In this document: positions 44,359 to 52,651 of the stretch, piece after piece
How positions within the stretch are numbered: position 1 is the stretch's first letter
How the letters are laid out: each line of letters starts with the position of its first letter
Program-made: the position numbers and the translations under genes
Assembly: GCA_023251875.1 (NCBI GenBank)
Contig: JAHEXY010000004.1
Coordinates: forward strand, 229,294-293,293
Origin: Bacteroidota bacterium
GTDB taxonomy: Bacteria > Bacteroidota > Bacteroidia > JAHEXY01
Direction of reading: 5' to 3'
DNA: 64,000 bases
Notes under the pieces: model-generated
What the model saw: only the letters and a program-made list of their open reading frames with translations
Told to the model about the DNA's origin: nothing
The model's database searches: none

Positions 44359-44385
44359 GTTTGAGAGAAGTTCTACTCTCAAACT
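44359..44385. promoter_or_regulatory. Inverted repeat abutting the TA promoter, possible operator
   Basis: AGTTTGAGAG (44359-44368) and CTCTCAAACT (44376-44385) are perfect 10-bp inverted arms with a 7-nt spacer, directly next to the -33 box. A dimeric antitoxin binding here could repress the operon. No T-run follows, so a terminator is less likely. Confidence 0.5.
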
Positions 44386-44498
44386 AAACCCAAAAATGTT
44401 TTATGATTCGATTAGCATCATTTATGCAAACATTACATATTTTTATTTAATTTGCGTGCTTAAAATAATTAGGGCTTTAAATATTGGATTATTTATAT

Positions 44499-44538
44499 CC
44501 TCTCCCTTAATCCCTTCCCGATTTAATCGGGAGGAGAG
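44499..44538. repeat. GC-rich palindromic element, copy 8, with nested TCCCGAT palindrome
   Basis: CCTCTCCCTTAATCCCT is followed by TCCCGATTTAATCGGGA (44516-44532) and GGAGAG. The inner palindrome sits where other copies have only a short loop. It lies 60 bp upstream of sucB. Confidence 0.72.
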
Positions 44539-44597
44539 ATAAATGACAATTTTTAGAAAGCCCATAAGCCTAATTAGAATTAATAAATTTTAATACC

Positions 44598-45860
44598 ATG
44601 ACAATAGAAATAAAAGTACCTAGCCCGGGAGAATCAATTACTGAAGTGCAAATTGCCCGTTGGATAAAAGCGGATGGCGAATATGTAGAAAAGGATGAAG
44701 AAATTTGTGAGATAGATTCTGATAAAGCTACGCTTGCTGTTTCGGCTGAAAGCAGCGGTGCACTTAAACAAATGGCTAAAGAAGGCGATACTGTAAAAGT
44801 AGGATCGGTACTTGCAAAAATAGATACGAGGGTAAAAGGAGAATCGACAAAAGCTGCGGCTAAAGTTGAAGTTAAAAAAGAAGAAAAAACTGTAGTTGCT
44901 GAAAAAGTAGCTCCTGTTAAAGAAACTGTTGCTGCTGAAACAAAAGAGAAATCTTATGCGAATGGAGTACCATCTGTATCTGCTAAAAAATTAATGGATG
45001 AGAGCAACGTAAAATCTACTCAAATTGCCGGAAGTGGCAAAGACGGTAGAATTACAAAAACGGATGTGATGCAAGCTTTAGCTAAAGGTTTTCCTAAAGC
45101 GGAAGAAGCTGCCGGAGCTTGGGGAGGAACAAGAGAGTTAGAACGCAAAAAAATGACGGCTCTACGTAAAAAACTAGCCCAACGTTTGGTAATGGTAAAA
45201 AACCAAACAGCCATGCTCACTACTTTTAATGAGGTAGACATGAGTCCGGTGATGAACATGCGAACAAAATACAAAGATCAGTTTCAAAAAACACATGGTG
45301 TTGGATTAGGCTTTATGAGCTTTTTTACAAAAGCTGTTACAGAAGCATTAAAATTATTTCCGGCAGTAAATGCACAAATAGAGGGAGAAGAAATTGTTTA
45401 TTATAATTATGCTGATGTGGGTGTAGCTGTTAGCACCCCAAAAGGATTAATGGTTCCTATTCTTCGCAATGCTGAAACGATGGGCCTTGCTCAAATAGAA
45501 TTAGAAATAAAAAATCTTGCAACGAAAGCCCGTGATGGAAAACTTTCATTAGAAGAAATGAGTGGAGGAACTTTTACCATTACTAATGGAGGTGTATTTG
45601 GTTCTATGTTATCTACCCCTATTTTAAATCCACCCCAAAGTGCCATTTTAGGAATGCACAATATTGTTGAAAGGCCTGTTGCTATAAATGGTAAAGTTGA
45701 AATACGCCCTATTATGTATGTTGCATTATCTTATGACCATCGCATTATTGATGGTCGTGAATCTGTTGGTTTTTTAGTGAAAGTAAAAGAGATGCTTGAA
45801 AATCCTACTCGTTTATTATTTGGAGGTAAAGAGCCTGCTGAATTGGTATTGGGATTGTAG
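44598..45860 (+). CDS. sucB: Dihydrolipoyl succinyltransferase, E2 of 2-oxoglutarate dehydrogenase
   Basis: This 420-aa enzyme has an N-terminal lipoyl domain with the modified lysine K43 (EIDSDKATL), an Ala/Glu/Lys-rich linker, a peripheral subunit-binding domain ([18 protein letters not shown]) and a C-terminal catalytic domain with [13 protein letters not shown] (catalytic His and Asp). Domain sizes fit SucB/OdhB rather than pyruvate E2. It transfers succinyl groups to CoA in the TCA cycle. No sucA or lpd is adjacent in the window, so it may form its own transcription unit. Confidence 0.9.
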   Translation: MTIEIKVPSPGESITEVQIARWIKADGEYVEKDEEICEIDSDKATLAVSAESSGALKQMAKEGDTVKVGSVLAKIDTRVKGESTKAAAKVEVKKEEKTVVAEKVAPVKETVAAETKEKSYANGVPSVSAKKLMDESNVKSTQIAGSGKDGRITKTDVMQALAKGFPKAEEAAGAWGGTRELERKKMTALRKKLAQRLVMVKNQTAMLTTFNEVDMSPVMNMRTKYKDQFQKTHGVGLGFMSFFTKAVTEALKLFPAVNAQIEGEEIVYYNYADVGVAVSTPKGLMVPILRNAETMGLAQIELEIKNLATKARDGKLSLEEMSGGTFTITNGGVFGSMLSTPILNPPQSAILGMHNIVERPVAINGKVEIRPIMYVALSYDHRIIDGRESVGFLVKVKEMLENPTRLLFGGKEPAELVLGL

Positions 45861-45873
45861 TCTTAAAAATTTT

Positions 45874-46347
45874 ATGCAATTAATTTTTAGATTTGTATTG
45901 CTATTCAATTTGGCATTTCATTGCTGTTTTGGGCAATTGCATTTAATTGGAGATTCTACTGTAAAAAAATCACTCTTTTCGCAAGAAAAAGATTCAACTT
46001 ATAATGACACAACTACAGCCTTAAAATACCCAATCAAAATTGAATCTTCAAATTCATTTATAGAAGCAGACATAGATGAATTACTAGTAATTAAATATTC
46101 AATGGATGTTACTGGTAAGCAATTAAATTTTCAATGGATTTTACCTCCATTGAGCAATTTTGATTTAGTTAGTAGAACAAAAGAATATCTCTTTAAAGAA
46201 GATGTTAAAACAAGGAATCTAATTCTGAAATTAAGGCCTAAGAAAGAAGGTGAACTAACAATTTACCCCATACTATATACAGTAGATCAAATAGTGTATC
46301 GATCAAAAATTATTTCGGTGTTTGTTTCTGATCCAAATTTCAAGTAA
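45874..46347 (+). CDS. Exported protein with one BatD-like beta domain
   Basis: The start at 45874 (MQLIFRFVLLFNLAFHCCFG) gives 157 aa with a signal peptide. An upstream frame overlapping sucB is not needed. The mature part (IEADIDELLVIKYSMDVTG, WILPPLSNFDLV, ILKLRPKKEGELTIYPI, YRSKIISVFV) resembles the first domain of BatD aerotolerance proteins, but most of a normal BatD and its membrane anchor are absent. It may be a stand-alone paralogue or a remnant. It lies 13 bp after sucB and ends 1 bp from the convergent TPR gene. Confidence 0.6.
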   Translation: MQLIFRFVLLFNLAFHCCFGQLHLIGDSTVKKSLFSQEKDSTYNDTTTALKYPIKIESSNSFIEADIDELLVIKYSMDVTGKQLNFQWILPPLSNFDLVSRTKEYLFKEDVKTRNLILKLRPKKEGELTIYPILYTVDQIVYRSKIISVFVSDPNFK

Positions 46348-46348
46348 T

Positions 46349-47335
46349 CTATTTTTTAACTCTTCTTAGTCCATCTAATGCCAATTCATATTGCGGATTA
46401 AGATTCAATGCTAATTCATAATCTTTTTTTGCATTACCAATATCTCCTAAGCGTTCGCTCATGAGCCCACGCATATAAAATGCTTCAATATAATTGGGAT
46501 CGTAACGCGCTGCTTTACTATAATAATTTCTCGCTTCGCTATACAAGCTTAATAATTCTGAATGTATGTATCCTAAATTATAGTAGGCTTTTGAAAATGT
46601 AGAATCAATATTGCTAACAATAATGGTGTACTCTTGAATGGCTTTATTTAAGTCGTCAATATTTTGATAATATACTCCTAAATCGAAATGGGCTTCTATG
46701 CTTTTGGGATTAATGTTTAATGCATTGTTATAATAATTAACGGCTAATTTATTTTTTTTTGCTCCAAATAAAATTCCCAATTGTATATAAGCCTCATAAT
46801 ATTTTTGGTTCTTATCAACTGCAATTTGCATATTCGAAATGGCCTTGGCAGAGTCTCCTGTTTCTTTGTAATTATAGCCTTTCATAAAATAAGCAGTGGC
46901 ATTATCCGGTTCTATTTCTAATGATTTATTGATGTATGCATTTGATAGATCGTATAATTTTACCACAGTATAAATTTCTGCAAGCTTAAGCATAGCTTTG
47001 GTATTTTTAGGATCGAGAGAAACACATTTTTCCAATGCTTCTTTTGCTTGTCGCGATTGGTTTTTAAAAAGAAATAAATCTGATAAACTGAAATAATATG
47101 TTGCGTTATTAGCATTGAGACTAATTGCCTTTTGCAAATCACTAATAGCTGCATCAATTTTCTTTTCTTTTTTATATAAACCGGCTCGTTTAAAATACAA
47201 ATCGGCATTAGAAGAATCGCTGGTTATTAATACGGAAATGCTATCAAGAGAGTTTTGGGGAGTTTCTTGTTTTATTGTTTTTGAATTACATGCAAAAATA
47301 AAAAACAGTAACAGGATAAAAAACATGCTTCTCAT
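46349..47335 (-). CDS. TPR-repeat lipoprotein
   Basis: This 328-aa lipoprotein (lipobox IFAC) contains about eight consecutive TPRs, each near 34 residues (for example ADLYFKRAGLYKKEKKIDAA, ATAYFMKGYNYKETGDSAKA, IEAHFDLGVYYQNIDDLNKA and YELALDGLRRVKK at the end). TPR lipoproteins scaffold envelope complexes, including some T9SS or peptidoglycan machinery. No specific partner can be named. Its stop codon is 1 bp from that of the convergent BatD-like gene. Confidence 0.85.
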   Translation of the reverse strand: MRSMFFILLLFFIFACNSKTIKQETPQNSLDSISVLITSDSSNADLYFKRAGLYKKEKKIDAAISDLQKAISLNANNATYYFSLSDLFLFKNQSRQAKEALEKCVSLDPKNTKAMLKLAEIYTVVKLYDLSNAYINKSLEIEPDNATAYFMKGYNYKETGDSAKAISNMQIAVDKNQKYYEAYIQLGILFGAKKNKLAVNYYNNALNINPKSIEAHFDLGVYYQNIDDLNKAIQEYTIIVSNIDSTFSKAYYNLGYIHSELLSLYSEARNYYSKAARYDPNYIEAFYMRGLMSERLGDIGNAKKDYELALNLNPQYELALDGLRRVKK

Positions 47336-47380
47336 AAATACAATTTTTAATATGCTAATTTACTTAATAGTTGGGAAACC

Positions 47381-47456
47381 GAAGTTGGAAGACAGAAGTC
47401 GGAAGTCGGAAGAAAGAAGAAAGTTTACTTCTTGCTTCCGTCTCCCGACTTCTAAC
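47381..47456. repeat. GAAGTCG heptamer array forming an inverted repeat
   Basis: Six heptamers (GAAGTTG, GAAGACA, GAAGTCG twice, GAAGAAA twice) at 47381-47422 are mirrored by CTTGCTTCCG and CCCGACTTCTAACTT at 47430-47456. Together they could fold into a long hairpin in the gap between the TPR and SCO genes. Confidence 0.75.
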
Positions 47457-47461
47457 TTATA

Positions 47462-48115
47462 TCATTTACTACACACTTCTTTCTTTAACAACTTAATATC
47501 CGCTATCAAACGTTGCATTTCCAATGCTAATGTTCCATTGTATATACCACGAATTCTAGATTTTTTATCGATTAACAATACATGCTCTGTATGTAAAAAT
47601 TCAGAGGAATCTCTGGTAAAGCCTGGCTCTTCTTCAGCAAAATATGATTTGCGAGCCAATTCATATATTTCAGATTTTTTACCGGTAACCAAATGCCATT
47701 GAAGATCATTTATTTTGTATTCATTAGCAAAAGATTTTAATACGGCTACTGAATCCTTCCAAGGTGTTACGCTATGAGATAAAAGTAAAACATCCGTATC
47801 ATTTGCAAAAGCTTTTTGAACTTCTAATAAATTATTCATCATTTTAGGACAAACACTGGAGCAAGCAGTAAAGAAAAAATTAGCAACATATATTTTATTT
47901 TTAAAGGTTGCATGGGTAATGCTTGTATTATTTTGATCGGTAAATTGAAATGCAGCTATTGTATGTATTGAGTCAGGAGTCTTTACTGTTGACCATATTG
48001 GGGTAAAGTCAGGAGTGTTGTAATAGGGCAAGCCATCTGTTTGCTTTTTTATTTGGCAAGCAGATAAAAAAACAAATAAAAATACTATCCAAAAACTATT
48101 ATATCGAATCTGCAT
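47462..48115 (-). CDS. SCO1/SenC family lipoprotein
   Basis: The start at 48115 (MQIRYNSFWIVF) gives 217 aa with lipobox LSAC. The thioredoxin fold carries the SCO copper site: TACSSVCPKMM (CxxxC) and the distal His in HTEHVLLID. SCO proteins help insert copper into cytochrome oxidase or act in redox sensing. All three metal ligands are present. It follows the YwqK-like gene, overlapping it by 17 nt, and the YHYH-domain gene, a grouping I recall from other Bacteroidota. Confidence 0.88.
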   Translation of the reverse strand: MQIRYNSFWIVFLFVFLSACQIKKQTDGLPYYNTPDFTPIWSTVKTPDSIHTIAAFQFTDQNNTSITHATFKNKIYVANFFFTACSSVCPKMMNNLLEVQKAFANDTDVLLLSHSVTPWKDSVAVLKSFANEYKINDLQWHLVTGKKSEIYELARKSYFAEEEPGFTRDSSEFLHTEHVLLIDKKSRIRGIYNGTLALEMQRLIADIKLLKKEVCSK

Positions 48116-48644
48116 CGCCAACTGTAACACAATTTTTAACTCCGGTTAATCCATACTTTCTGCCCTCTTTTATTATATAATTTACCTTTATTCTTCCATC
48201 TGATTTATAAGCTTTTTGTTGCCCAAATTCGTGGCCATTGTGATAATAAAAATCTCTGTATAATTGTCCACTTTCGTACCATTCTTTTACATTACCTTCA
48301 TATACATCATTGCTAAAATGATAAATAAATTTTACCCGATTATTTTCCCACCAAGCTTTTTCTAAACCTTGTTTTTTTCCATTATAAAATGAAATTATTT
48401 TTGCGGTATCTCCATTGGCATATAAACTATATTGCCAACCAGAAAACACCTTTTTGTTATATAAAAGCATTCCATTTTTTATAGTAAAAGAGGGACTATT
48501 TTGTAAAATAAAAACGCTAGGAATGTTCACCTCCTCATTTGAACATGAAAATTGCAATGAAATAAAAAGCCATAACACAAGAGCAATTCTAAAAATTGTT
48601 TTTTTTATCTCCTCACCCTTTCTCCCTCTCAAAGAAAGGGACAC
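48099..48644 (-). CDS. YwqK/MORN-repeat lipoprotein with uncertain start
   Basis: The frame covers a lipoprotein signal (KKTIFRIALVLW...FSC, lipobox FSC) and MORN/YwqK-type repeats (YANGDTAKIISFYNGKKQG, WYESGQLYRDFYYHNG). The signal would begin exactly at an ATA codon (48606-48608) where ATG is expected. The nearest usable starts are GTG at 48644 or TTG at 48632, both inside palindromic element copy 9, which would add 28-36 odd residues. A still longer ATG frame from 48713 overlaps the YHYH gene and is unlikely. MORN-type repeats may bind surfaces or proteins. Its 3' end overlaps the SCO start. Confidence 0.7.
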   Translation of the reverse strand: MSLSLRGRKGEEIKKTIFRIALVLWLFISLQFSCSNEEVNIPSVFILQNSPSFTIKNGMLLYNKKVFSGWQYSLYANGDTAKIISFYNGKKQGLEKAWWENNRVKFIYHFSNDVYEGNVKEWYESGQLYRDFYYHNGHEFGQQKAYKSDGRIKVNYIIKEGRKYGLTGVKNCVTVGDADSI

Positions 48645-48650
48645 AAATTG
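48608..48650. repeat. GC-rich palindromic element, copy 9 (degenerate)
   Basis: TCCTCACCCTTTCTCCCTCTC runs into AAAGAAAGGGACA, a diverged copy. It lies at the 5' end of the YwqK-like gene and reads VSLSLRGRKGEE. Confidence 0.6.
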
Positions 48651-48669
48651 ATAATTTTCAGAATTGCTC

Positions 48670-49458
48670 TTACTGAGTAACCGTACCGGCAGTACCATAA
48701 AATCCATCTCCATTTATATATGGGTCTTCAGCAGTAATATGATAATGATAAATTCCATTAGGATAATCTGCAGTTACAGCAAAATGTCCATGGTAACTAT
48801 CCAAATCAGCATTGGTAATGGTATTGCCATTTTCAACAGGACCATATACCGGAAATCCATCTAATAAAAACCCAATTAAAGCATCACTACCAATTGTTTG
48901 AGTTAGATAAACAGGTTCTATATGATAATGATAGGATCCTTGTTGTTGCGGATGCCCATTGTATTGATCAAATGTATTCATTTCTTGCGTGAGATCATCA
49001 CCGGGGGCAGCATATTGATTATAAAGGGCTACTCCATTTACAGCCACTCCAAATGCACCATAAGGTGTTGCTTCATGATTAGCATCTTCAGCCGGATTTA
49101 AGGGAATACGAAATGTATAATCTTGTTCAGCAATTTTATTGGGATTTTGGTTGTAGCTTGAATTTGTTCCATTGTATGCTTCGTACATAGTAGATTGCCA
49201 TTGAGTGCCCTGATAATAGGGGCTTTTATGATCCGGCAATCCTTTAACCTTTATTACTACTTCATTACCATCTATTGTAATACTTGTGGCCCCATATATT
49301 TTTTTATATACATCAGGTACAGTACTTGTGTCAGTACTTGTTGTATCTGAATTATTATTGTTATTATTATTTGAATCTTCTTTCTTCTTACAACTTTGCA
49401 ATGAATAAAAAGAAACTACAAATACGATTAATAATAAAAAAATATTTTTTTCTCTCAT
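48670..49458 (-). CDS. YHYH-domain lipoprotein
   Basis: This 262-aa lipoprotein has lipobox LQSC, an Asn/Thr/Ser-rich linker, and the YHYH domain: GSYHYHIEPV, GFLLDGFPVYGP and NGIYHYHITAEDPY. The paired Y-H-Y-H motifs and clustered His and Asp suggest metal binding. The family is of unknown function but often lies near SCO genes, hinting at copper handling. Its C-terminus shares 44 bp with a frame of the next gene that is not used. Confidence 0.85.
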   Translation of the reverse strand: MREKNIFLLLIVFVVSFYSLQSCKKKEDSNNNNNNNSDTTSTDTSTVPDVYKKIYGATSITIDGNEVVIKVKGLPDHKSPYYQGTQWQSTMYEAYNGTNSSYNQNPNKIAEQDYTFRIPLNPAEDANHEATPYGAFGVAVNGVALYNQYAAPGDDLTQEMNTFDQYNGHPQQQGSYHYHIEPVYLTQTIGSDALIGFLLDGFPVYGPVENGNTITNADLDSYHGHFAVTADYPNGIYHYHITAEDPYINGDGFYGTAGTVTQ

Positions 49459-49543
49459 ACAGATACATTTATAATTATTTGTATTGACTAGGTTTTTATA
49501 AAAATATACATTTTATTATAACGACAAAATAGATTCAAAAAAA

Positions 49544-49572
49544 TCCCGTACCCAATAAAATTGAGTACGGGA
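49544..49572 (-). terminator. Intrinsic terminator of the 49604-50104 lipoprotein gene
   Basis: On the minus strand the arms TCCCGTAC and GTACGGGA (49544-49551, 49565-49572, with two further pairs inside) are followed by T7 at 49543-49537. Confidence 0.85.
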
Positions 49573-49603
49573 AATAAAATTCAACAATCAAAATACAAAT
49601 GCT

Positions 49604-50104
49604 TTACTTTACAAAAGTGATGGTTGATACAGTACCATGTCCATCATCGGTTTTAAAAGAAAGTTTATTGGGAGTAAGTTCAGCAACATCTTCCGTTTTT
49701 TCTTTCCCTTTTATATTGGTAGTAATTTTTTTACCATCATCACTTAATTTCCAAGTTCCGGTTTGTGTTTCTGATTTTCCACCCATGGCTGCATTAAATG
49801 TAACTTCACCGCTAGCAGTAAACTCATAAGTGGTTGTTTTTTTCATTTCTGTCATCATGGCATCCCATTGTGCTTTTTTATCTGCAGGAATTGGGCGACC
49901 CATATCCATATTATCAAACTGCCATTTGCCTACAATAGTTTCTGAAGGTTTTGCAGCTGTAGTTGTAGCTTCTGCAGTAGGTGTAGTTGCTTCAGTTGTT
50001 GCAGGAGTTGTAGTTGAGGCCGTTTCTGTTGTTGCAGGTTGTGAGCAAGAACTTAACAAGCCTGCTGTTGATAAAAACAATAAAGTGTGTTTCATTAATT
50101 TCAT
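49604..50104 (-). CDS. Lipocalin-like lipoprotein (first of two)
   Basis: This 166-aa lipoprotein has lipobox LSSC and a Thr/Ala-rich spacer (about 20-50). The domain runs IVGKWQFDNMDMG ... YEFTASGEVTFNAAMGG ... GTWKLSDDGKKITTN ... ELTPNKLSFKTDDG, the lipocalin-like pattern (GKW followed by GTWxLsxDGKxIt). It resembles the protein at 52127-52591. These small beta-barrel lipoproteins are common in Bacteroidota, and ligands are unknown. It has its own terminator and lies 62 bp from the LytTR regulator gene. Confidence 0.8.
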   Translation of the reverse strand: MKLMKHTLLFLSTAGLLSSCSQPATTETASTTTPATTEATTPTAEATTTAAKPSETIVGKWQFDNMDMGRPIPADKKAQWDAMMTEMKKTTTYEFTASGEVTFNAAMGGKSETQTGTWKLSDDGKKITTNIKGKEKTEDVAELTPNKLSFKTDDGHGTVSTITFVK

Positions 50105-50166
50105 AAAAAATTGATTTTAGTTAGTTTAACAAATTTAATATAATTTATTTATTCAAAGAGATTTAT

Positions 50167-50916
50167 TTATATTTTTTGAAGCATTTCCACTAATTTTTCT
50201 TTCTTACGATAGGATACGGGAAGTCGTGAACCTGTTGACATGTTTACATATCCTCCTTCAGCCTTTTCATAATTAACAATATGTTTAAAATTGACGAGAT
50301 ACGTTTTATGAATACGAATAAATTGATGTTCCTCTAAAAGTTCTTCATATTCTTTAAGTGTTTTTGTGACCAATATTTGAGTTTTATCAAGAAGATAAAA
50401 CAAAGTATAATTGATACTTGCTTCACAATATACTACATCATCAATTTTTACAACATGTATTTTATCTTGCGTAGATAACACTATCTTTTTAGGATTTGCT
50501 ATATCTGTACGCAAATTTTCAATTAAAGTATGCAAAGAGATATTGTCTTTTCCATTTTTAATGGTAGAACGATATTTTTCTATACTAATTTTTAGATCTT
50601 CAACATCAATAGGTTTTAATAGATAATCAAAAGCACTATACTTAAACGCTTTTATGGCAAATTGATCGTAAGCGGTAGTAAAAATAATTTTAAAATCAAT
50701 TGTTGAAAATTTTTCCAACAAATCAAATCCACTACCACCCGGCATTTGAACATCTAAAAACACAAGATCTGGCTTTAGATTAGAAATTAAAGTGTAGCCC
50801 AACTTAATATTTTCGGCTTCGCCAATAACAAGAACATCGTTACAAGAAAGTGCAAGTATATTTTTTAAACTTGATCTCGATTCTGCTTGATCGTCAATAA
50901 TAATTGCTTTGATCAT
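50167..50916 (-). CDS. LytTR-family response regulator
   Basis: This 249-aa protein has a receiver domain (MIKAIIIDDQAESRSSL acidic pocket, phospho-acceptor Asp in LVFLDVQMPGGSG, Thr/Lys region TTAYDQFA and LLKPID) and a C-terminal LytTR DNA-binding domain (KIHVVKIDDVVYCEA, HQFIRIHKTYLVN, RLPVSYRKKEKL). It is likely the partner of the LytS-type kinase at 54484-56613, from which it is separated by five genes on the same strand. Such pairs in Bacteroidota often control envelope or surface functions. Confidence 0.93.
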   Translation of the reverse strand: MIKAIIIDDQAESRSSLKNILALSCNDVLVIGEAENIKLGYTLISNLKPDLVFLDVQMPGGSGFDLLEKFSTIDFKIIFTTAYDQFAIKAFKYSAFDYLLKPIDVEDLKISIEKYRSTIKNGKDNISLHTLIENLRTDIANPKKIVLSTQDKIHVVKIDDVVYCEASINYTLFYLLDKTQILVTKTLKEYEELLEEHQFIRIHKTYLVNFKHIVNYEKAEGGYVNMSTGSRLPVSYRKKEKLVEMLQKI

Positions 50917-50952
50917 TTTTTATTTAGAATTATTCATACTAAAGATAAAAAT

Positions 50953-51375
50953 TTATTTATTGTTCATCGGTTCTAGAATTTGATTGGCCTGAGGATCATA
51001 AATAATACAATCGTATTCTTTAGCAATAAATTCTTCAATATTCAATGTATCATTAAAATAATCCATATCAGGGTCATCATCACCCCATGCTTCAATTCTA
51101 AATGATGGATTAATTTCATTTTGATAGGGATTAAGCACAGTAGTGAATTGAAATATTTCTTGGTTCTCTGCCAAAACATAATGTGCATCATTAAATCTTA
51201 AATAATATTTCCAGTTTTTTTTGCTAATGGTTATACTTTTTTGCTGCTGCTCAACGCTTATTTTTCCATTATAGCGTTCATTAAAATACCTAGCAAGAAT
51301 ATTTCCTAGTTCGTTAAAATCAAATGTTTCATTTTCTTTTAACCAGATTGTTTTTTGATAATAGATGTAAGCCAT
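50953..51375 (-). CDS. Uncharacterised acidic protein
   Basis: This 140-aa soluble protein has no signal peptide or membrane segment that I can see. It contains an aromatic-rich region (KNWKYYLRFNDAHYVLAE) and an acidic cluster (GDDDPDMDYFND). I recognise no family. It lies 36 bp upstream of the regulator gene on the same strand and 19 bp downstream of the next membrane protein, so it probably belongs to this locus. Confidence 0.6.
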   Translation of the reverse strand: MAYIYYQKTIWLKENETFDFNELGNILARYFNERYNGKISVEQQQKSITISKKNWKYYLRFNDAHYVLAENQEIFQFTTVLNPYQNEINPSFRIEAWGDDDPDMDYFNDTLNIEEFIAKEYDCIIYDPQANQILEPMNNK

Positions 51376-51394
51376 TTTTCTTTCGTTTGAAATT

Positions 51395-51880
51395 TTATAA
51401 TTTATTTTGTTTATATTTTTCAGCTAACTCAGCAGAAAATCCAACATGGCAAGATGCATTAAAATACAAAACCAGAGCTTTCATAAAATCAGTTACCGAA
51501 TATGGTTTGAGATTTCTTTTTTCTATCTCAAGAATTATTTTATTGGTAAAATTGAGAACTACATATTCCGTTGTAACACCATTTCTTGTAATATATTTAG
51601 GATATACCCATTGCAATGCATTTGGGTTTGTATTTAACACACTTTTAATAACTGTTAGCTTTTTAATTACTGATTTATATCCAAAATAAAGAGCCAATGC
51701 TATAATGGATATTAAAATTGAAAAAAGGATCATTATATTTCCTGTATTATTATGGAATAAAACTCCAACGAAAATTGAAATTGCACATAGTATCAGCATT
51801 ATTAACCCAACCAAGCTTGTATTTTTTGACTTCTTTTCTATTTTATTCAATATTTGAAATATGTGTTCTTTTGTTACCAT
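51395..51880 (-). CDS. Membrane protein with two transmembrane helices
   Basis: This 161-aa protein has a short cytoplasmic start (IFQILNKIEKKSKNT), two transmembrane helices (TSLVGLIMLILCAISIFV and IMILFSILISIIALALYF), then a soluble domain of ~85 aa (SVIKKLTVIKSVLNTNPNAL ... FTNKIILEIEKRNLKP). I do not recognise the family. It lies 3 bp from the next small membrane protein gene. Confidence 0.6.
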   Translation of the reverse strand: MVTKEHIFQILNKIEKKSKNTSLVGLIMLILCAISIFVGVLFHNNTGNIMILFSILISIIALALYFGYKSVIKKLTVIKSVLNTNPNALQWVYPKYITRNGVTTEYVVLNFTNKIILEIEKRNLKPYSVTDFMKALVLYFNASCHVGFSAELAEKYKQNKL

Positions 51881-51883
51881 ATA

Positions 51884-52117
51884 TTAATTTTTTAAAGAAT
51901 GATTAATTTCTTTTAAATGAAGCAACCCTTTTTTTCCTATCCAATGAGCCAAGCATAAAATAAAAAAATAAGAAAGCAAGTGTCCTACTACTAAACCATA
52001 ACCATAAGAAGAATGAGGAATAGTTATTTTTAGAAAGTATTGAATGAAAGTAATTATATTGGCAATGCTTATTACAATTGCCAATATAATTAACATAAAT
52101 GCTTTTGTTTTTTTCAT
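51884..52117 (-). CDS. Small membrane protein
   Basis: This 77-aa protein has two hydrophobic segments (FMLIILAIVISIANIITFI and GLVVGHLLSYFFILCLAHWI) and a short charged tail. No family is recognised. Its 3-bp and 9-bp gaps to the flanking genes indicate one transcript with the lipocalin-like lipoprotein and the membrane protein at 51395-51880. Confidence 0.6.
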   Translation of the reverse strand: MKKTKAFMLIILAIVISIANIITFIQYFLKITIPHSSYGYGLVVGHLLSYFFILCLAHWIGKKGLLHLKEINHSLKN

Positions 52118-52126
52118 CTTAATAGA

Positions 52127-52591
52127 TTATTTCTTGCAGATCCATTTCATATCACCGCTTTCATCTTTTAAAGTGATAATAAGATTTGTTTCATCTAGTT
52201 TTTCTACGACTAAGTCAACAAGCTCCTCTTCTCCTTCTTGATTAGATTTTACGGTAATACTTTTACCATCTTCACTCATTGTCCAGGTTCCCTTAATAAA
52301 ATCTTCGCCTGCCATTTTACTAGAAATTTTTCCATCAGGGCTAAATTGCATCCATGAAGTACTTCTTAATTCTTTTAAAGCTTCTTCATCTAATGGCTCT
52401 TCACCTTTTGCTGTTATATTATCTACACCCCATTTACCTGCTATTAATTCAGTAGGCATTTTCACCTTGGTTGCTTCAGCTTTACTAAGCTCAGTTGTAC
52501 CAGAATCAGCAGGCGCTGTGTTGCTATCAGAGCAAGATGAAAGAATAGTTACAAGAGTAAGAGATGCAAGTAACATTTTTGTTTTTTTCAT
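52127..52591 (-). CDS. Lipocalin-like lipoprotein (second of two)
   Basis: This 154-aa lipoprotein has lipobox LSSC. The domain ELIAGKWGVDNITAKGEEP ... MQFSPDGKISSKMAG ... GTWTMSEDGKSITVKSN ... VEKLDETNLIITLKD repeats the GKW and GTWxxSxDGKxIT layout of the protein at 49604-50104, so the two are probably diverged paralogues of one locus. It sits between the small membrane protein and the large exported protein. Confidence 0.8.
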   Translation of the reverse strand: MKKTKMLLASLTLVTILSSCSDSNTAPADSGTTELSKAEATKVKMPTELIAGKWGVDNITAKGEEPLDEEALKELRSTSWMQFSPDGKISSKMAGEDFIKGTWTMSEDGKSITVKSNQEGEEELVDLVVEKLDETNLIITLKDESGDMKWICKK

Positions 52592-52651
52592 AAAAAATAA
52601 ATTTAAATTGATTAATAATTAAGATAATCAGGGGGAATTAAAAGTAAATTA

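Noticed and set aside
47115-47702. A 195-codon plus-strand frame
   Set aside because: It runs antisense through the TPR and SCO genes and across the heptamer array; no family features.
48644-48713. The longer start of the YwqK-like gene at 48713
   Set aside because: It would overlap the YHYH gene by 44 bp and add residues that are just the antisense-frame reading of that gene and of a repeat.
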